Source: Parachlamydia sp. AcF125
Lineage (GTDB): Bacteria > Chlamydiota > Chlamydiia > Chlamydiales > Parachlamydiaceae
Length of the DNA stretch: 64,000 nt
Assembly: GCF_018342475.1 (NCBI RefSeq)
Contig: NZ_JAEMUD010000005.1
Span: 124,001-188,000 of the forward strand
Direction: 5' to 3'
The notes under the pieces are model-generated. The model did no database searches. It had not been told where the DNA came from and worked only from the letters and a program-made list of their open reading frames with translations. A program made the translations under genes and the position numbers. Below, piece after piece: positions 8,315 to 17,278 of the stretch (within the stretch, counting starts at the first letter, position 1; every line of letters starts with the position of its first letter).

Positions 8315-9211
8315 ATGCCTCGGATAGAGAAATTCGATCTCCCCCTCTCGGATGAGCATTTCCAAAAACTTAAATTTTTAATAGATGTTAGAGACTGGGC
8401 ATATTTTACTGAAAAACAACGAGAACCATGCTGGGCTTATATAGCTTTTGATGGTGAAAACCCTGTAGGGATTATTGTAGGGATTAATACCACTTTAGCC
8501 CTTTTTGCTGAATTGCACTCATTTTTTGTCCTTCCAAGCTATCGAGGGCAGAAATTAGGAAGCCAGTTGCTTCATCATGCAGAACAGAATTTAATGAGAC
8601 AGGGTTGTAAATCTTGTTCGTTATTTTTTCGCTTTGACCCTTATAGGTATCAAGCGAATGAAAAGTTTTTATTAGCTAAAGGTTGGAATCAGAGCATTCA
8701 TTCGGCCCAATTTTTTCTATTTCATTCTGCTCTTTTCGATCCACCTTGGTTAAAACATTCTGTAGAGCCTTTGGTAGAGCCATTTCGGAAAGTTTTTTGG
8801 AAAGATGTTCCGCATGCCGATTTATCTGCCTTGCGAGAACTCGAAGAGCAAGGAGCCTATCCTTCTTACGTTTCCCCTTTTAACCAAATAGAAAACATTG
8901 AGCCAATTAATAGCCTTGTCCTTTATTGGAAGCAAGAGATTGTGGGATGGCTTCTCACTCATCGCGTTGCCTCGGGGATGATTCGCTATCATGCATTTTT
9001 TATACAACCTCAATTTCAGCACCAAGGATTTTCTGTCAAACTTTTATGCGATTCGATCAGGCTGCAGATTCAATCCACTGTACCCTATGCCGTGGTGGAA
9101 ATTAACACGCAAATCTCCGACCCCACATGGGTGCAGTTTGCCAAAAAAAGATTAGCTCCTTATGCTCAGGCTTTAGGGTTTATGAGGCAAAGCTGGAAAA
9201 GGCTTAAATAA
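8315..9211 (+). CDS. Tandem GNAT-domain acetyltransferase
   Basis: 298 residues with two GNAT folds. The first domain (about 1-140) has the acetyl-CoA loop in VLPSYRGQKLGSQLL (R/Q-x-x-G-x-G/A type). The second (about 165-298) has IQPQFQHQGFSVKLL, in which the loop is degenerate (Q-H-Q-G-F-S). The N-terminal domain may therefore bind acetyl-CoA while the C-terminal one is structural, though the reverse is not excluded. The substrate is unknown. GGAAG precedes the ATG. The gene stands alone, flanked by non-coding sequence on both sides. Confidence 0.75.
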   Translation: MPRIEKFDLPLSDEHFQKLKFLIDVRDWAYFTEKQREPCWAYIAFDGENPVGIIVGINTTLALFAELHSFFVLPSYRGQKLGSQLLHHAEQNLMRQGCKSCSLFFRFDPYRYQANEKFLLAKGWNQSIHSAQFFLFHSALFDPPWLKHSVEPLVEPFRKVFWKDVPHADLSALRELEEQGAYPSYVSPFNQIENIEPINSLVLYWKQEIVGWLLTHRVASGMIRYHAFFIQPQFQHQGFSVKLLCDSIRLQIQSTVPYAVVEINTQISDPTWVQFAKKRLAPYAQALGFMRQSWKRLK

Positions 9212-9751
9212 AAAACTTTCCCTTTTGAAAACTCTTCTCTTTTAAATTTTGTAGAGTTGCTAAGATTTTTTTCTTTGCTTTTGACATGCCCCAATAAAGG
9301 GAGGAGACAAAATGCACCGGTATGTCCTTAAACTAGAAGGTGAAAGTCCTTTACAACTTCTAATAAAGAGAGCTGTTGGGGAAGGCCAGGGAACTTATTG
9401 CGAGAAAGTATCGGAAAAAAATGTATCCCCAATGCTGGCCTGACAAACGGGAAGGATAGATGGGGTAGAGGAGGCCCTTAGCAAGAGGATGCCTTGGCAT
9501 CCACACCCCACAAGAGGTTACCTGTATTTCTTATATCCTCATTCAAGATGAGTTTGTAAATGGGGAAATGAGTGGATGGGCTAGCTGTGATTGGTTAACA
9601 CTTTAGCGTTAGGTGTTTTATGGAGGTGAGAAGAAACCCCCTCGTTATAGTAGGTTTAGAATAACTAAATTCAATAGAGGAACACACTATCGCGTTATTT
9701 CTTCAGCTATCTCTAGGAAGTAAGAAAAAGCCCTAAAAAGCGAGGCGATCT
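9212..9751. other. Intergenic region before ligD
   Basis: About 540 bases. It holds one very short open frame with a good ribosome binding site (9312-9443, listed) and a 7-bp palindromic hairpin GGATGCC-TT-GGCATCC at 9487-9502. Nothing else was recognised. Confidence 0.5.
9312..9443 (+). CDS. Possible small protein, 43 residues
   Basis: A 43-codon frame beginning MHRYVLKLEG, preceded by GGAGGAGA five bases upstream, which is the only reason to list it. The product is mildly basic with one Cys and no membrane segment. No family is recognised. It could be a small gene or a chance frame in decayed sequence. Confidence 0.3.
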   Translation: MHRYVLKLEGESPLQLLIKRAVGEGQGTYCEKVSEKNVSPMLA

Positions 9752-12139
9752 ATGAGCCTAAAAGAATACCGCTCTAAGCGGGATTTGGAAGAAAGCAAAG
9801 AACCCGTTGGGGGTCAAAAAGCGCAAGCTGGACCTTTGCATTTTTGCGTGCAGAAGCATGCAGCCCGCCGATTGCACTATGACTTCCGTTTAGAATATAA
9901 AGGCGTTCTTTTGAGCTGGGCCGTTCCAAAGGGACCCTCACTCAACCCTCGTGACAAGCGATTGGCAGTCCGAGTAGAGGATCATCCTCTCGACTACCAA
10001 TATTTTGAAGGAACCATCCCAAAAGGCCATTATGGAGCAGGCACCGTCGAAATATGGGATCATGGGACTTTTGCCGTTCCGAATGGAAAAGCGCCTAAGA
10101 AAATCGAAAAGCACCTCGAAGAAGGATTAAGGAAAGGGCATTTTACTGTCATTTTGCAGGGGAATAAGTTAAAAGGCGAATTTTTTTTTCAAAAATTAAA
10201 GTCATCTAAGGATGATAAGAGTTGGCTATTAATTAAGAGAGAAGACGCTTATGCAGTTGGAAAAGCAGCCGTCGAAAACTCTGCTAAGCAAGCAGAGATG
10301 CCCGAATTTATTTCGCCCATGCTGGCTACCTTAACAGATCGCCCTTTTAATGGAGAGGATTGGCTTTTTGAAATTAAATGGGATGGCTATCGCGCTTTGG
10401 CCTTTGTGGATGAAAAAGGGGTCCAGCTAAAGTCACGCAATCGCCTCCTTTTAAATGAGAAGTTTCCTTCCATTGTAGATAATTTGAAAAAAATTCCTGC
10501 AAAAGTGATTTTAGATGGGGAGCTGGTTGTTTTAGATCATGAAGGCAGATCTGATTTTCAGCTGATGCAAAACTATCAAAAAAAGCGCAAAGGAGCTTTA
10601 TATTACTACGTCTTTGACCTTTTATATGCAGATGGGCAAGATTTGCGTCATCTTCCTCTCATTGAACGCAAAAACATTTTGAAAAAAATCTTAAACAAAG
10701 CGCCTCTTTCTCTTATACGCTTCAGCGATCATGTGATTAACGAGGGAGAAGAATTTTACAAAGAAGCTTCCGAGAGGCAACTAGAAGGAATTATTGCTAA
10801 AAAAATCTCGAGCCCCTATCGATCGCAACGAAGCCAGGATTGGTTAAAAATTAAAACGGGACTAAGGCAAGAAGTGGTGGTGGGTGGCTTTACACAACCG
10901 CGAGGTTCCCGAAAAAAATTTGGAGCCCTTTTAGTGGGCGTCTACGATGATCAGGGAGCCTTACATTATGTAGGACATGTAGGTGGAGGATTTAGCCATA
11001 GTTTATTAGAGGAGGTTTACCAGCAATTATCCCCGTTAACTCAAACCAACTCTCCATTTAAAAATGCTCCTAAACCTAATATGCCTGTCACATGGGTCAA
11101 ACCAGAATTAATCTGTGAAGTTTCATTTGCAGAATGGACCAAGGATAACATGATGCGCCAACCTATTTTTCGAGGTGTTAGAATAGATAAAGAACCTGAA
11201 GAAGTTAAAAAGGAAGTCTCCACACCAAAGGCAGAAAAAAAGGAGGGTATAAGGAAAATAAAAGATCTCGAGCTTACTCATTTGGATAAGCTTTATTGGC
11301 CCCAAGAAAATTACACGAAAGGAGACCTACTTGCTTATTATCATGAAGTGGCTCCTTATATATTGCCTTACCTTAGAAATCGCCCTATCACTTTGCACCG
11401 TTTCCCCGATGGAATTGAAGGAAAGGAATTTTATCAAAAGGATATAAGCTTTTCCCATCCAGCTTGGTTAAAAACATACCCTGTTAAGCATGATGGAAAA
11501 GTGGACCACTATTTGTTGATTCCCGATCTACGCTCTTTGCTTTACGCCGTTAATTTAGGAAGCATTGATTTGCATCCCTGTATGTCTCCTTGCCGAAACC
11601 TAGAGAAGCCTAGTTATTGTGTGATTGATTTAGACCCTGAGGAGATAGCTTTTGAAGAGGTGATTGAAGTTGCGGCTGCCACCCACCAATTTTTAGAGAA
11701 GGCCAAAATAAAAAATTACTGTAAGACATCGGGGGGGAAAGGATTACACATTTTTATTCCTTTACATTCCAAGTATGACTATGAGCAATCAAAGCAGTTT
11801 GCCTATATTATTTCCTTGTGCATTCATAAACAGTTCCCCTCTATTACTTCGTTGGAGAGAAGCCCACAAAATAGGCAAAAAAAAATTTACTTAGATTATT
11901 TGCAAAATAGCCCTTTGCAAACTATTGTCGCCCCTTATTCAGTGCGTCCGCGCCCAGGAGCATCGGTTTCTACTCCCTTGCTTTGGGAAGAGGTTAAAAC
12001 GGGATTAGATCCAAAGGATTTTAACATGCAGACTATCTTAGAACGCCTGGGAAAAATGGGGGATATTTTTAAACCTATTTTTAGCAGCGGTGTGAATATG
12101 CAAACTGCCTTAAATCGTTTAAAAAAGCTGCTAGACTAA
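9752..12139 (+). CDS. ligD: DNA ligase D, phosphoesterase-ligase-polymerase
   Basis: 795 residues with three domains. The N-terminal 3'-phosphoesterase (about 25-150) shows VQKHAARRLHYDFRLE and GHYGAGTVEIWD. The ATP-dependent ligase (about 200-490) has the nucleotidyl lysine K209 in FEIKWDGYRA, plus LDGELV and LEGIIAKK. The C-terminal primase/polymerase (about 505-795) has LDKLYWPQ, the metal-binding DLDP and SGGKGLHIF. The enzyme repairs double-strand breaks by end joining together with Ku. No ku gene lies in the window, so the partner must be elsewhere or absent. The order PE-LIG-POL occurs in several proteobacterial LigDs, and Chlamydiaceae lack this enzyme. The gene is flanked by non-coding DNA, which fits lateral gain. 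Confidence 0.95.
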   Translation: MSLKEYRSKRDLEESKEPVGGQKAQAGPLHFCVQKHAARRLHYDFRLEYKGVLLSWAVPKGPSLNPRDKRLAVRVEDHPLDYQYFEGTIPKGHYGAGTVEIWDHGTFAVPNGKAPKKIEKHLEEGLRKGHFTVILQGNKLKGEFFFQKLKSSKDDKSWLLIKREDAYAVGKAAVENSAKQAEMPEFISPMLATLTDRPFNGEDWLFEIKWDGYRALAFVDEKGVQLKSRNRLLLNEKFPSIVDNLKKIPAKVILDGELVVLDHEGRSDFQLMQNYQKKRKGALYYYVFDLLYADGQDLRHLPLIERKNILKKILNKAPLSLIRFSDHVINEGEEFYKEASERQLEGIIAKKISSPYRSQRSQDWLKIKTGLRQEVVVGGFTQPRGSRKKFGALLVGVYDDQGALHYVGHVGGGFSHSLLEEVYQQLSPLTQTNSPFKNAPKPNMPVTWVKPELICEVSFAEWTKDNMMRQPIFRGVRIDKEPEEVKKEVSTPKAEKKEGIRKIKDLELTHLDKLYWPQENYTKGDLLAYYHEVAPYILPYLRNRPITLHRFPDGIEGKEFYQKDISFSHPAWLKTYPVKHDGKVDHYLLIPDLRSLLYAVNLGSIDLHPCMSPCRNLEKPSYCVIDLDPEEIAFEEVIEVAAATHQFLEKAKIKNYCKTSGGKGLHIFIPLHSKYDYEQSKQFAYIISLCIHKQFPSITSLERSPQNRQKKIYLDYLQNSPLQTIVAPYSVRPRPGASVSTPLLWEEVKTGLDPKDFNMQTILERLGKMGDIFKPIFSSGVNMQTALNRLKKLLD

Positions 12140-12396
12140 TGGCGGCCAAACAAAGAATTTTGCTTTCTTCACTTACTAGGTTTGCGCATGAATTCTCTAA
12201 TCCTTTCCCTTTAGCTGCCCTTATTAGCATGCCTGCTTTCTCGCCAATTGAGAAAATTTCTTATACTAGCTTCGGAATGATTTTTTCTGGATAAATATGT
12301 ATTAGCCTGGGTATGATGAATCTGAATTTTAATTAATCCGTTTAGCAATCAATTATTTACGCTAAATAGCTGATTTGTGTTTGAGGAGAGATCCAC

Positions 12397-12918
12397 GTGA
12401 AGAAAGCTTTTGTAGGCCTCGGTGGGAACATTGGAGATAGCTGCTCAATCCTAAGACAGGCTCTGAAGCATATTGAGCAACTTTCGGGTATTGTACACCT
12501 CAAAGTTTCCTCGTTTTATTTAACCACTCCCGTTGGTCCCGTTTTACAAAACCATTTTGTGAATGCTGTATGTTGCTTTGAAACGACCTATTCTGCGGAG
12601 GATTTGTTGGCCCATCTTCAAGGCATTGAAAAAGCGTTAGGAAAAGTGGAAAAACCAAAGAATGCTCCTCGCATCATTGATTTGGACCTGCTCTTTTTTG
12701 GCACTGAAGTGTATACTTCTTCTTGTCTTCAGGTTCCTCACCCAAGGTGGAGAGAGCGGTTGTTTGTTCTAGCCCCTTTAGCGGATTTAGTAGAGGAATT
12801 AGAGGTTCCTTTAAAAGATGGAAAGGGGATACGTGTGAATTTACGCCATCTTTTGCATGCATTTCCCAATATACACGAAGAAACCGTATCCTTACTGCAA
12901 GAAAAAATAGCGATTTAA
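12397..12918 (+). CDS. folK: 2-amino-4-hydroxy-6-hydroxymethyldihydropteridine pyrophosphokinase
   Basis: 173 residues. It transfers pyrophosphate from ATP to hydroxymethyldihydropterin in folate synthesis. The start KKAFVGLGGNIGD and the signature PRIIDLDLLFFG (about residues 88-99) are characteristic, and the HPRWRERLFVLAPL segment is also typical. The GTG start at 12397 has GAGGAGA about 7 bases upstream. The kdsA start codon follows the stop directly, so folK probably leads the kdsA-lpt operon. Neither folP nor folA is adjacent. Confidence 0.92.
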   Translation: MKKAFVGLGGNIGDSCSILRQALKHIEQLSGIVHLKVSSFYLTTPVGPVLQNHFVNAVCCFETTYSAEDLLAHLQGIEKALGKVEKPKNAPRIIDLDLLFFGTEVYTSSCLQVPHPRWRERLFVLAPLADLVEELEVPLKDGKGIRVNLRHLLHAFPNIHEETVSLLQEKIAI

Positions 12919-13770
12919 GTGAGCAAAATGAAAAAAACTACACCCAAGTTAGCTGTCAAAGACTTTTATATTGGCCAAAAACATCTCGTCATTATGTCGG
13001 GCCCCTGCGTGATCGAAAGTGAAGCACATACCCTTAAGGCAGCGGAAGCGCTTCAAAAAATATTTATGCCTTTTAAAAATGTGCGGCTCATTTTTAAATC
13101 TAGCTATGATAAGGCAAATCGAACGTCTGTTCATTCCTTCCGAGGACCTGGATTAGAAGAAGGATTGCGCATTCTTCAAAAAGTAAGAGAGCAAACCGGA
13201 TTGGCTGTGGTGACAGATGTTCATTCTCCCCAAGAAGCGGTGGCTGCAAGCCAAGTTTGCGAAATTATACAAATCCCGGCGTTTTTATGTAGGCAAACGG
13301 ACTTAGTGGTGGCAGCGGGCAAGACAGGTGCCATTGTCAATATTAAAAAAGGGCAATTTATGGCTCCTTGGGATATGAAGAATGTGGTGGACAAGCTGCA
13401 TTCCACAGGAAATCAAAAAGTCATTCTAACTGACAGGGGAGCCTCCTTTGGTTACAATAACCTTGTCAGCGATATGCGTGCCATTCCTATCATGCAGCAG
13501 ATGGGAGTCCCTGTTTGCTTTGATGCAACCCATTCGGTTCAATTGCCAGGAGGACAAGGTCACGCCTCTGGTGGGCAAAGAGAATTTATTCCCGTCTTGG
13601 CCAAAGCCGCGGTAGCTGTAGGTGTGGATTGTTTATTTATTGAATCTCATCCTGATCCACAACAGGCTAAAAGTGATGCTGCGTCTGTTATGCATTTTAA
13701 AGATCTGCCTAAGCTGCTTAAATTGCTTGAACCTATGTATCAACTCGTGCGACAGGATTTGGATGAGTAA
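12919..13770 (+). CDS. kdsA: 3-deoxy-8-phosphooctulonate synthase
   Basis: 283 residues from the GTG at 12919, which abuts the folK stop; an ATG at 12928 is an equally possible start. The enzyme condenses phosphoenolpyruvate with arabinose 5-phosphate to Kdo 8-phosphate for LPS core. Typical lines are VIMSGPCVIESE, FKSSYDKANRTS, TDVHSP and CFDATHSVQLPGG. Cys in the VIMSGPC segment suggests a metal-dependent KdsA, but that is an inference. It overlaps the next gene by 8 bases and is the first of four consecutive LPS genes, an order shared with Chlamydia. Confidence 0.95.
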   Translation: MSKMKKTTPKLAVKDFYIGQKHLVIMSGPCVIESEAHTLKAAEALQKIFMPFKNVRLIFKSSYDKANRTSVHSFRGPGLEEGLRILQKVREQTGLAVVTDVHSPQEAVAASQVCEIIQIPAFLCRQTDLVVAAGKTGAIVNIKKGQFMAPWDMKNVVDKLHSTGNQKVILTDRGASFGYNNLVSDMRAIPIMQQMGVPVCFDATHSVQLPGGQGHASGGQREFIPVLAKAAVAVGVDCLFIESHPDPQQAKSDAASVMHFKDLPKLLKLLEPMYQLVRQDLDE

Positions 13771-14476
13771 ACGCCCTTTTTCTTTTTTAAAGGCTTCTTG
13801 GTTATTGTTTACTGCTTTCTTTATCACCTTTCTTTTATTAGCGGTTTATTTATTAAAACCAGATCCAAAAGCCGAAGTTTTTTATCATCATTTGACTGGC
13901 TCTCAGAAAAATTCCGAGAAAAATGGGTATAAGCTACAGCAACAACGAAAGGGGATGGTGAAAGAAATCCTTTTTAACGAAGGGACACAGTTACGTAAAC
14001 TTCGCTTAGAATGTTGCGAAGCAGACATTTTGTTTGTAGAGCAAGAAGGAAAAGGGGAAATCCAAGAGCGGATGTATGACGTGATTGGGAGGATGCAAGA
14101 AAAGTTGTATTATGTCTTACCCGATGGGCGGCTAGCATACGGCATTCCTAACCATTTTTTTCAGATTGAAGAATTGGATGTGCGAGGCAAAAAAATCTTA
14201 TTGAAGGATTCCGGAGCCATTCCCATGCAAACCATCAACTATTTTGAAGCGGATATGGCAACTTATACCTTCCGCCATGAAAGGTTTATGGCAGAACAGG
14301 TCCAAATGATTCGTTATACCTTACCCTCACACATTTTAATGTATCCTTTTACTGAATCCACCCCAATCATGACAGGAGTAGCTTCAAAAGTAGAATTTTC
14401 ATTAAAAAATAGAAAATTTAACATACTAGCAAGCCAATTCAAAGGGCGGTTTGAAGTGGCTGAGGCTGCTTTATGA
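13763..14476 (+). CDS. lptC: LptC-like LPS export periplasmic protein
   Basis: 237 residues from the ATG at 13763 inside the end of kdsA, the only start that leaves a clean N-terminal anchor. That anchor is one hydrophobic helix (residues about 8-30), followed by a periplasmic domain rich in beta strand. No strict motif defines the family; the call rests mainly on position between kdsA and lptA/lptB-like genes and on the single-anchor topology. LptC would link the inner-membrane LptBFG extractor to the periplasmic bridge. Its stop overlaps the next start (ATGA), so translation is coupled. Confidence 0.65.
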   Translation: MSKRPFSFLKASWLLFTAFFITFLLLAVYLLKPDPKAEVFYHHLTGSQKNSEKNGYKLQQQRKGMVKEILFNEGTQLRKLRLECCEADILFVEQEGKGEIQERMYDVIGRMQEKLYYVLPDGRLAYGIPNHFFQIEELDVRGKKILLKDSGAIPMQTINYFEADMATYTFRHERFMAEQVQMIRYTLPSHILMYPFTESTPIMTGVASKVEFSLKNRKFNILASQFKGRFEVAEAAL

Positions 14477-15915
14477 ATCCTTTTAGGAAAAAAATTACGC
14501 TTATTTTTCTAGTGATAAGGGGTTTTTTAACAGCTTTTGAAACACTCTATGTGGAATCTGAGATCGCCTCCTATCATGGCAAAGAAATTTTCTTAAAAGG
14601 CAATGCTGTTGTAGAGCACCCTCTAGGGCGAATCTCAGCGCAACGCATGGATCTGCTTCATGATCAAAAACTCTATAAGCTAAACCTAGATGAGCAAGTC
14701 AAGCTCATTTTAAAAGGGGGAGTTGAGCTTGAATGCGGGAATGCTGAAATTCTCTGTAACCAAATGAAAGGAACTTTTAAATCTACTCAGAAGCAGCCTC
14801 AAGTCATTTATACAGAGGCAACCACCCCTGATACTTGCTTAATTGTTAAAAGTGGGGAAATGGCTGCTGAACTAACCCGAGAAGGAAAGGATTGGGCGTT
14901 TAAAAAAATTCAAGCCCAAGAGAAAGTCTCTATTCATTACAACAACATTTTCACGGCTTTTGGAGAGTTTTTGACTTATGATCAGCCGGGCCTCTCTAAA
15001 TCCAAAAAAAATCAAGGAAACCTGACTTTGCAGGGGTTGACAAATGAGCAAGAATGCTATCTTTTAACGGGGGAAGGAGATTTTATTAGAGCCCAACGTA
15101 TGACTCTTGATATGCAAAAAAGATGTTCTTTTTTCACCCAACCGCATGGAGAGTTAAAAGCTATTGCCAGGGGAGGCGTTGTATTTTCTGCCGATTCCTT
15201 GCAGTGGAACGATCCTCAACATTTACTGATTCTGGAAGGAAATGTTAACATTCTCCAACCAGGGATTGGGGAGATGACAACGGATCACCAGGTTATCCTT
15301 TATCGCGCTTACTTCGACGGGAAATGGCAAATTCGAACGATCCGAGTTCCAGGCAAATGCACTTTAAATCATCATAATCCAAAAAAAAATGCTTTAACTC
15401 ATACTTTAATTTGTTATGGAAGCCTAGAGGTTGATCGGTTAATACTTAAAGCATTTCTTAAAAGCCCTTTAGATAGTAAGGGAAACGTATTGCGTGAACA
15501 GCAAATTCATTATATCGATCCTCTGGGAGAGATTTATGCAGACACTATCACTATTTCTTATGCCCAAAAGCAGGCTATTGCTGTCCCTTCTCTCCTTGTT
15601 TTTGAGGGAAATGTTTATATTTCTAATCAATTTGAGGAGGGAAAGGGGACCAACATCTTAAAAGAATATGTTTTAGCTGATAAGGTAGAATATCATCCGC
15701 AAACTAAAGAGATGTACCTTTCTGCTCTTCATGGAAAGCGGGTCCTTTTTTACGATAAAATTGATAACTTACAAGTTAGCGCCCCTTCTCTCAAAATTAA
15801 GCGTGATCGCCACAAGAAAAAAGATTCAATCCAAGGATATGGGGATGTCCGTTTCAGCTTTATGGAACATGAATTTGATAAGTTAAAAAGCCGGTTTTTG
15901 CTCGATAAAAAATAA
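14473..15915 (+). CDS. Large LptA/OstA-like periplasmic protein
   Basis: 480 residues, far longer than the roughly 185 of E. coli LptA. A hydrophobic N-terminus (residues about 8-25) is followed by repeated beta-rich OstA-like segments such as YHGKEIFLKGNAVVEHPLG and LLILEGNVNI and VFEGNVYIS, each resembling the strand-turn of the LptA jellyroll. Several stacked OstA units are likely. It would form or extend the periplasmic bridge carrying LPS to the outer membrane. The overlap with lptC and an 11-base gap to lptB place it firmly in the export operon. Whether one chain replaces a multimer of LptA is an inference. Confidence 0.75.
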   Translation: MNPFRKKITLIFLVIRGFLTAFETLYVESEIASYHGKEIFLKGNAVVEHPLGRISAQRMDLLHDQKLYKLNLDEQVKLILKGGVELECGNAEILCNQMKGTFKSTQKQPQVIYTEATTPDTCLIVKSGEMAAELTREGKDWAFKKIQAQEKVSIHYNNIFTAFGEFLTYDQPGLSKSKKNQGNLTLQGLTNEQECYLLTGEGDFIRAQRMTLDMQKRCSFFTQPHGELKAIARGGVVFSADSLQWNDPQHLLILEGNVNILQPGIGEMTTDHQVILYRAYFDGKWQIRTIRVPGKCTLNHHNPKKNALTHTLICYGSLEVDRLILKAFLKSPLDSKGNVLREQQIHYIDPLGEIYADTITISYAQKQAIAVPSLLVFEGNVYISNQFEEGKGTNILKEYVLADKVEYHPQTKEMYLSALHGKRVLFYDKIDNLQVSAPSLKIKRDRHKKKDSIQGYGDVRFSFMEHEFDKLKSRFLLDKK

Positions 15916-15926
15916 ATGGGGTATAA

Positions 15927-16658
15927 ATGGCAGCCTTGCCGTGTTTACAAGTTAAAAAATTAGTCAAGTCCTATGGTGGAAGAGTTGTTGTCAATGGTTT
16001 ATCTTTTGAAGTCAACCAGGGTGAGGTTGTCGGATTACTAGGCCCAAATGGTGCAGGGAAGACCACTGCTTTTTATATGACCGTTGGCCTTATTCGGCCA
16101 GATAAAGGAGAGGTCATTTTTCAAGGGCAAGATGTGACCCGCCAAGCCATGCATATACGTGCACGCATGGGAATGGGATATTTGGCGCAAGAGCCATCGG
16201 TTTTTCGTTACTTAAGTGTTGAACAAAATATTTTGAGTATTTTAGAAGGGCTGGGATTGAGCCGGGTAGAACAGAAGTTGAGACTCGACCAGCTTTTGGC
16301 AGAGCTGCACCTTGAGCATTTAGCAAAGAAAAAGGCTATTGCTCTTTCGGGAGGTGAGCGTAGGCGCTTAGAAATTACTCGGGCTCTGGTAACAAATCCC
16401 ACTTTTTTGATGTTGGATGAACCTTTTGCTAATATTGACCCCATTTCCGTGGATGAAGTCAAACAAATGATTTCCCACCTTTCCAACAAAAATATCAGTA
16501 TTTTAATCACTGATCACAATGCACGGGAGATTTTCTCGATTGTGGACCGCAGTTATCTTGTTTTTGAAGGCAAAGTGATGCTTTCCGGAACAGTGGATGA
16601 GCTCGTACAAAATCCCGAAGCCCGCCGAGGATACTTTGGCGAGCAATTCAGGTTATAA
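15927..16658 (+). CDS. lptB: LPS export ABC transporter ATPase
   Basis: 243 residues, usual length. Walker A GPNGAGKTT (about 39-47), Q-loop segment GYLAQEPSVF, signature LSGGERRRLEI, Walker B FLMLDEPFANIDP and the His switch ITDHN are all present. The LSGGERRR variant and the C-terminal line YLVFEGKVMLSGT are typical of LptB. It powers LPS extraction from the inner membrane with LptFG, which are not in the window. It is the last gene of folK-kdsA-lptC-lptA-like-lptB. Confidence 0.95.
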   Translation: MAALPCLQVKKLVKSYGGRVVVNGLSFEVNQGEVVGLLGPNGAGKTTAFYMTVGLIRPDKGEVIFQGQDVTRQAMHIRARMGMGYLAQEPSVFRYLSVEQNILSILEGLGLSRVEQKLRLDQLLAELHLEHLAKKKAIALSGGERRRLEITRALVTNPTFLMLDEPFANIDPISVDEVKQMISHLSNKNISILITDHNAREIFSIVDRSYLVFEGKVMLSGTVDELVQNPEARRGYFGEQFRL

Positions 16659-17278
16659 TTTAAAAGAGATAATAAAAAGGATGCTCTCCCTATAAAGGTC
16701 ACAGAGCAGTCTAAATGGAACATGATGAATCCAAATCTGATAATTTCCCTGAAAGACGCTAAAATTAATCAGCCTTTTTATTTAAAAAATTATCTAAGAA
16801 GCTAGCATAGCGATCTAGGGCCATTTTTTCTTCAAGGATATTTTAAAAAAATAAGAAGCCTAGGCTACTCTTCTTTTTTCCTTTTTTTATGGGGAGAAGG
16901 CGGCCACGAGGGGAGGTTGGATAAGCTGCTGTCGCTATCTTCCTTGTTTTTAAGCCCTGCTAATTTTCTTTTTCTTTTTTTTAGATGCTGTGATTATTGA
17001 TTTCCCTGAGTTGCCTTAATCCTTCTTTAAAGTTAATTGTGAAGGGCTACTTAAGCTTATTTTTGAATTCTTAATGATTCAAAAGTTCTTATTGGTTTTT
17101 TACAAGGTTAAACCTGCTATTTATAGCTTGTTTAATTATTTTGCAATTTCTAGTTTTGTTAAAATTATAACTTGATATAGTCCTATTTATTCTGAGATAA
17201 TGCCGTTGTTTTTTTTATTTTTGTAAAACCCGATGTTTATTAATTTGAATTTATAAGCTTTCTAACAGGAGGGTTTTT
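16659..17278. other. Intergenic region after lptB
   Basis: About 620 bases, T-rich, with one weak terminator-like hairpin (listed). No gene was supported. Confidence 0.5.
16853..16887 (+). terminator. Weak terminator candidate after lptB
   Basis: AAGAAG (16853-16858) and CTTCTT (16870-16875) can pair, and a T-rich tract follows to 16887. The loop contains the palindrome AGCCTAGGCT. The stem is short, and it lies about 195 bases after the lptB stop, so the call is tentative. Confidence 0.35.

Noticed and set aside
12139-12294. 51-codon frame starting in the ligD stop region
   Set aside because: No independent ribosome binding site and no recognisable content; probably chance.
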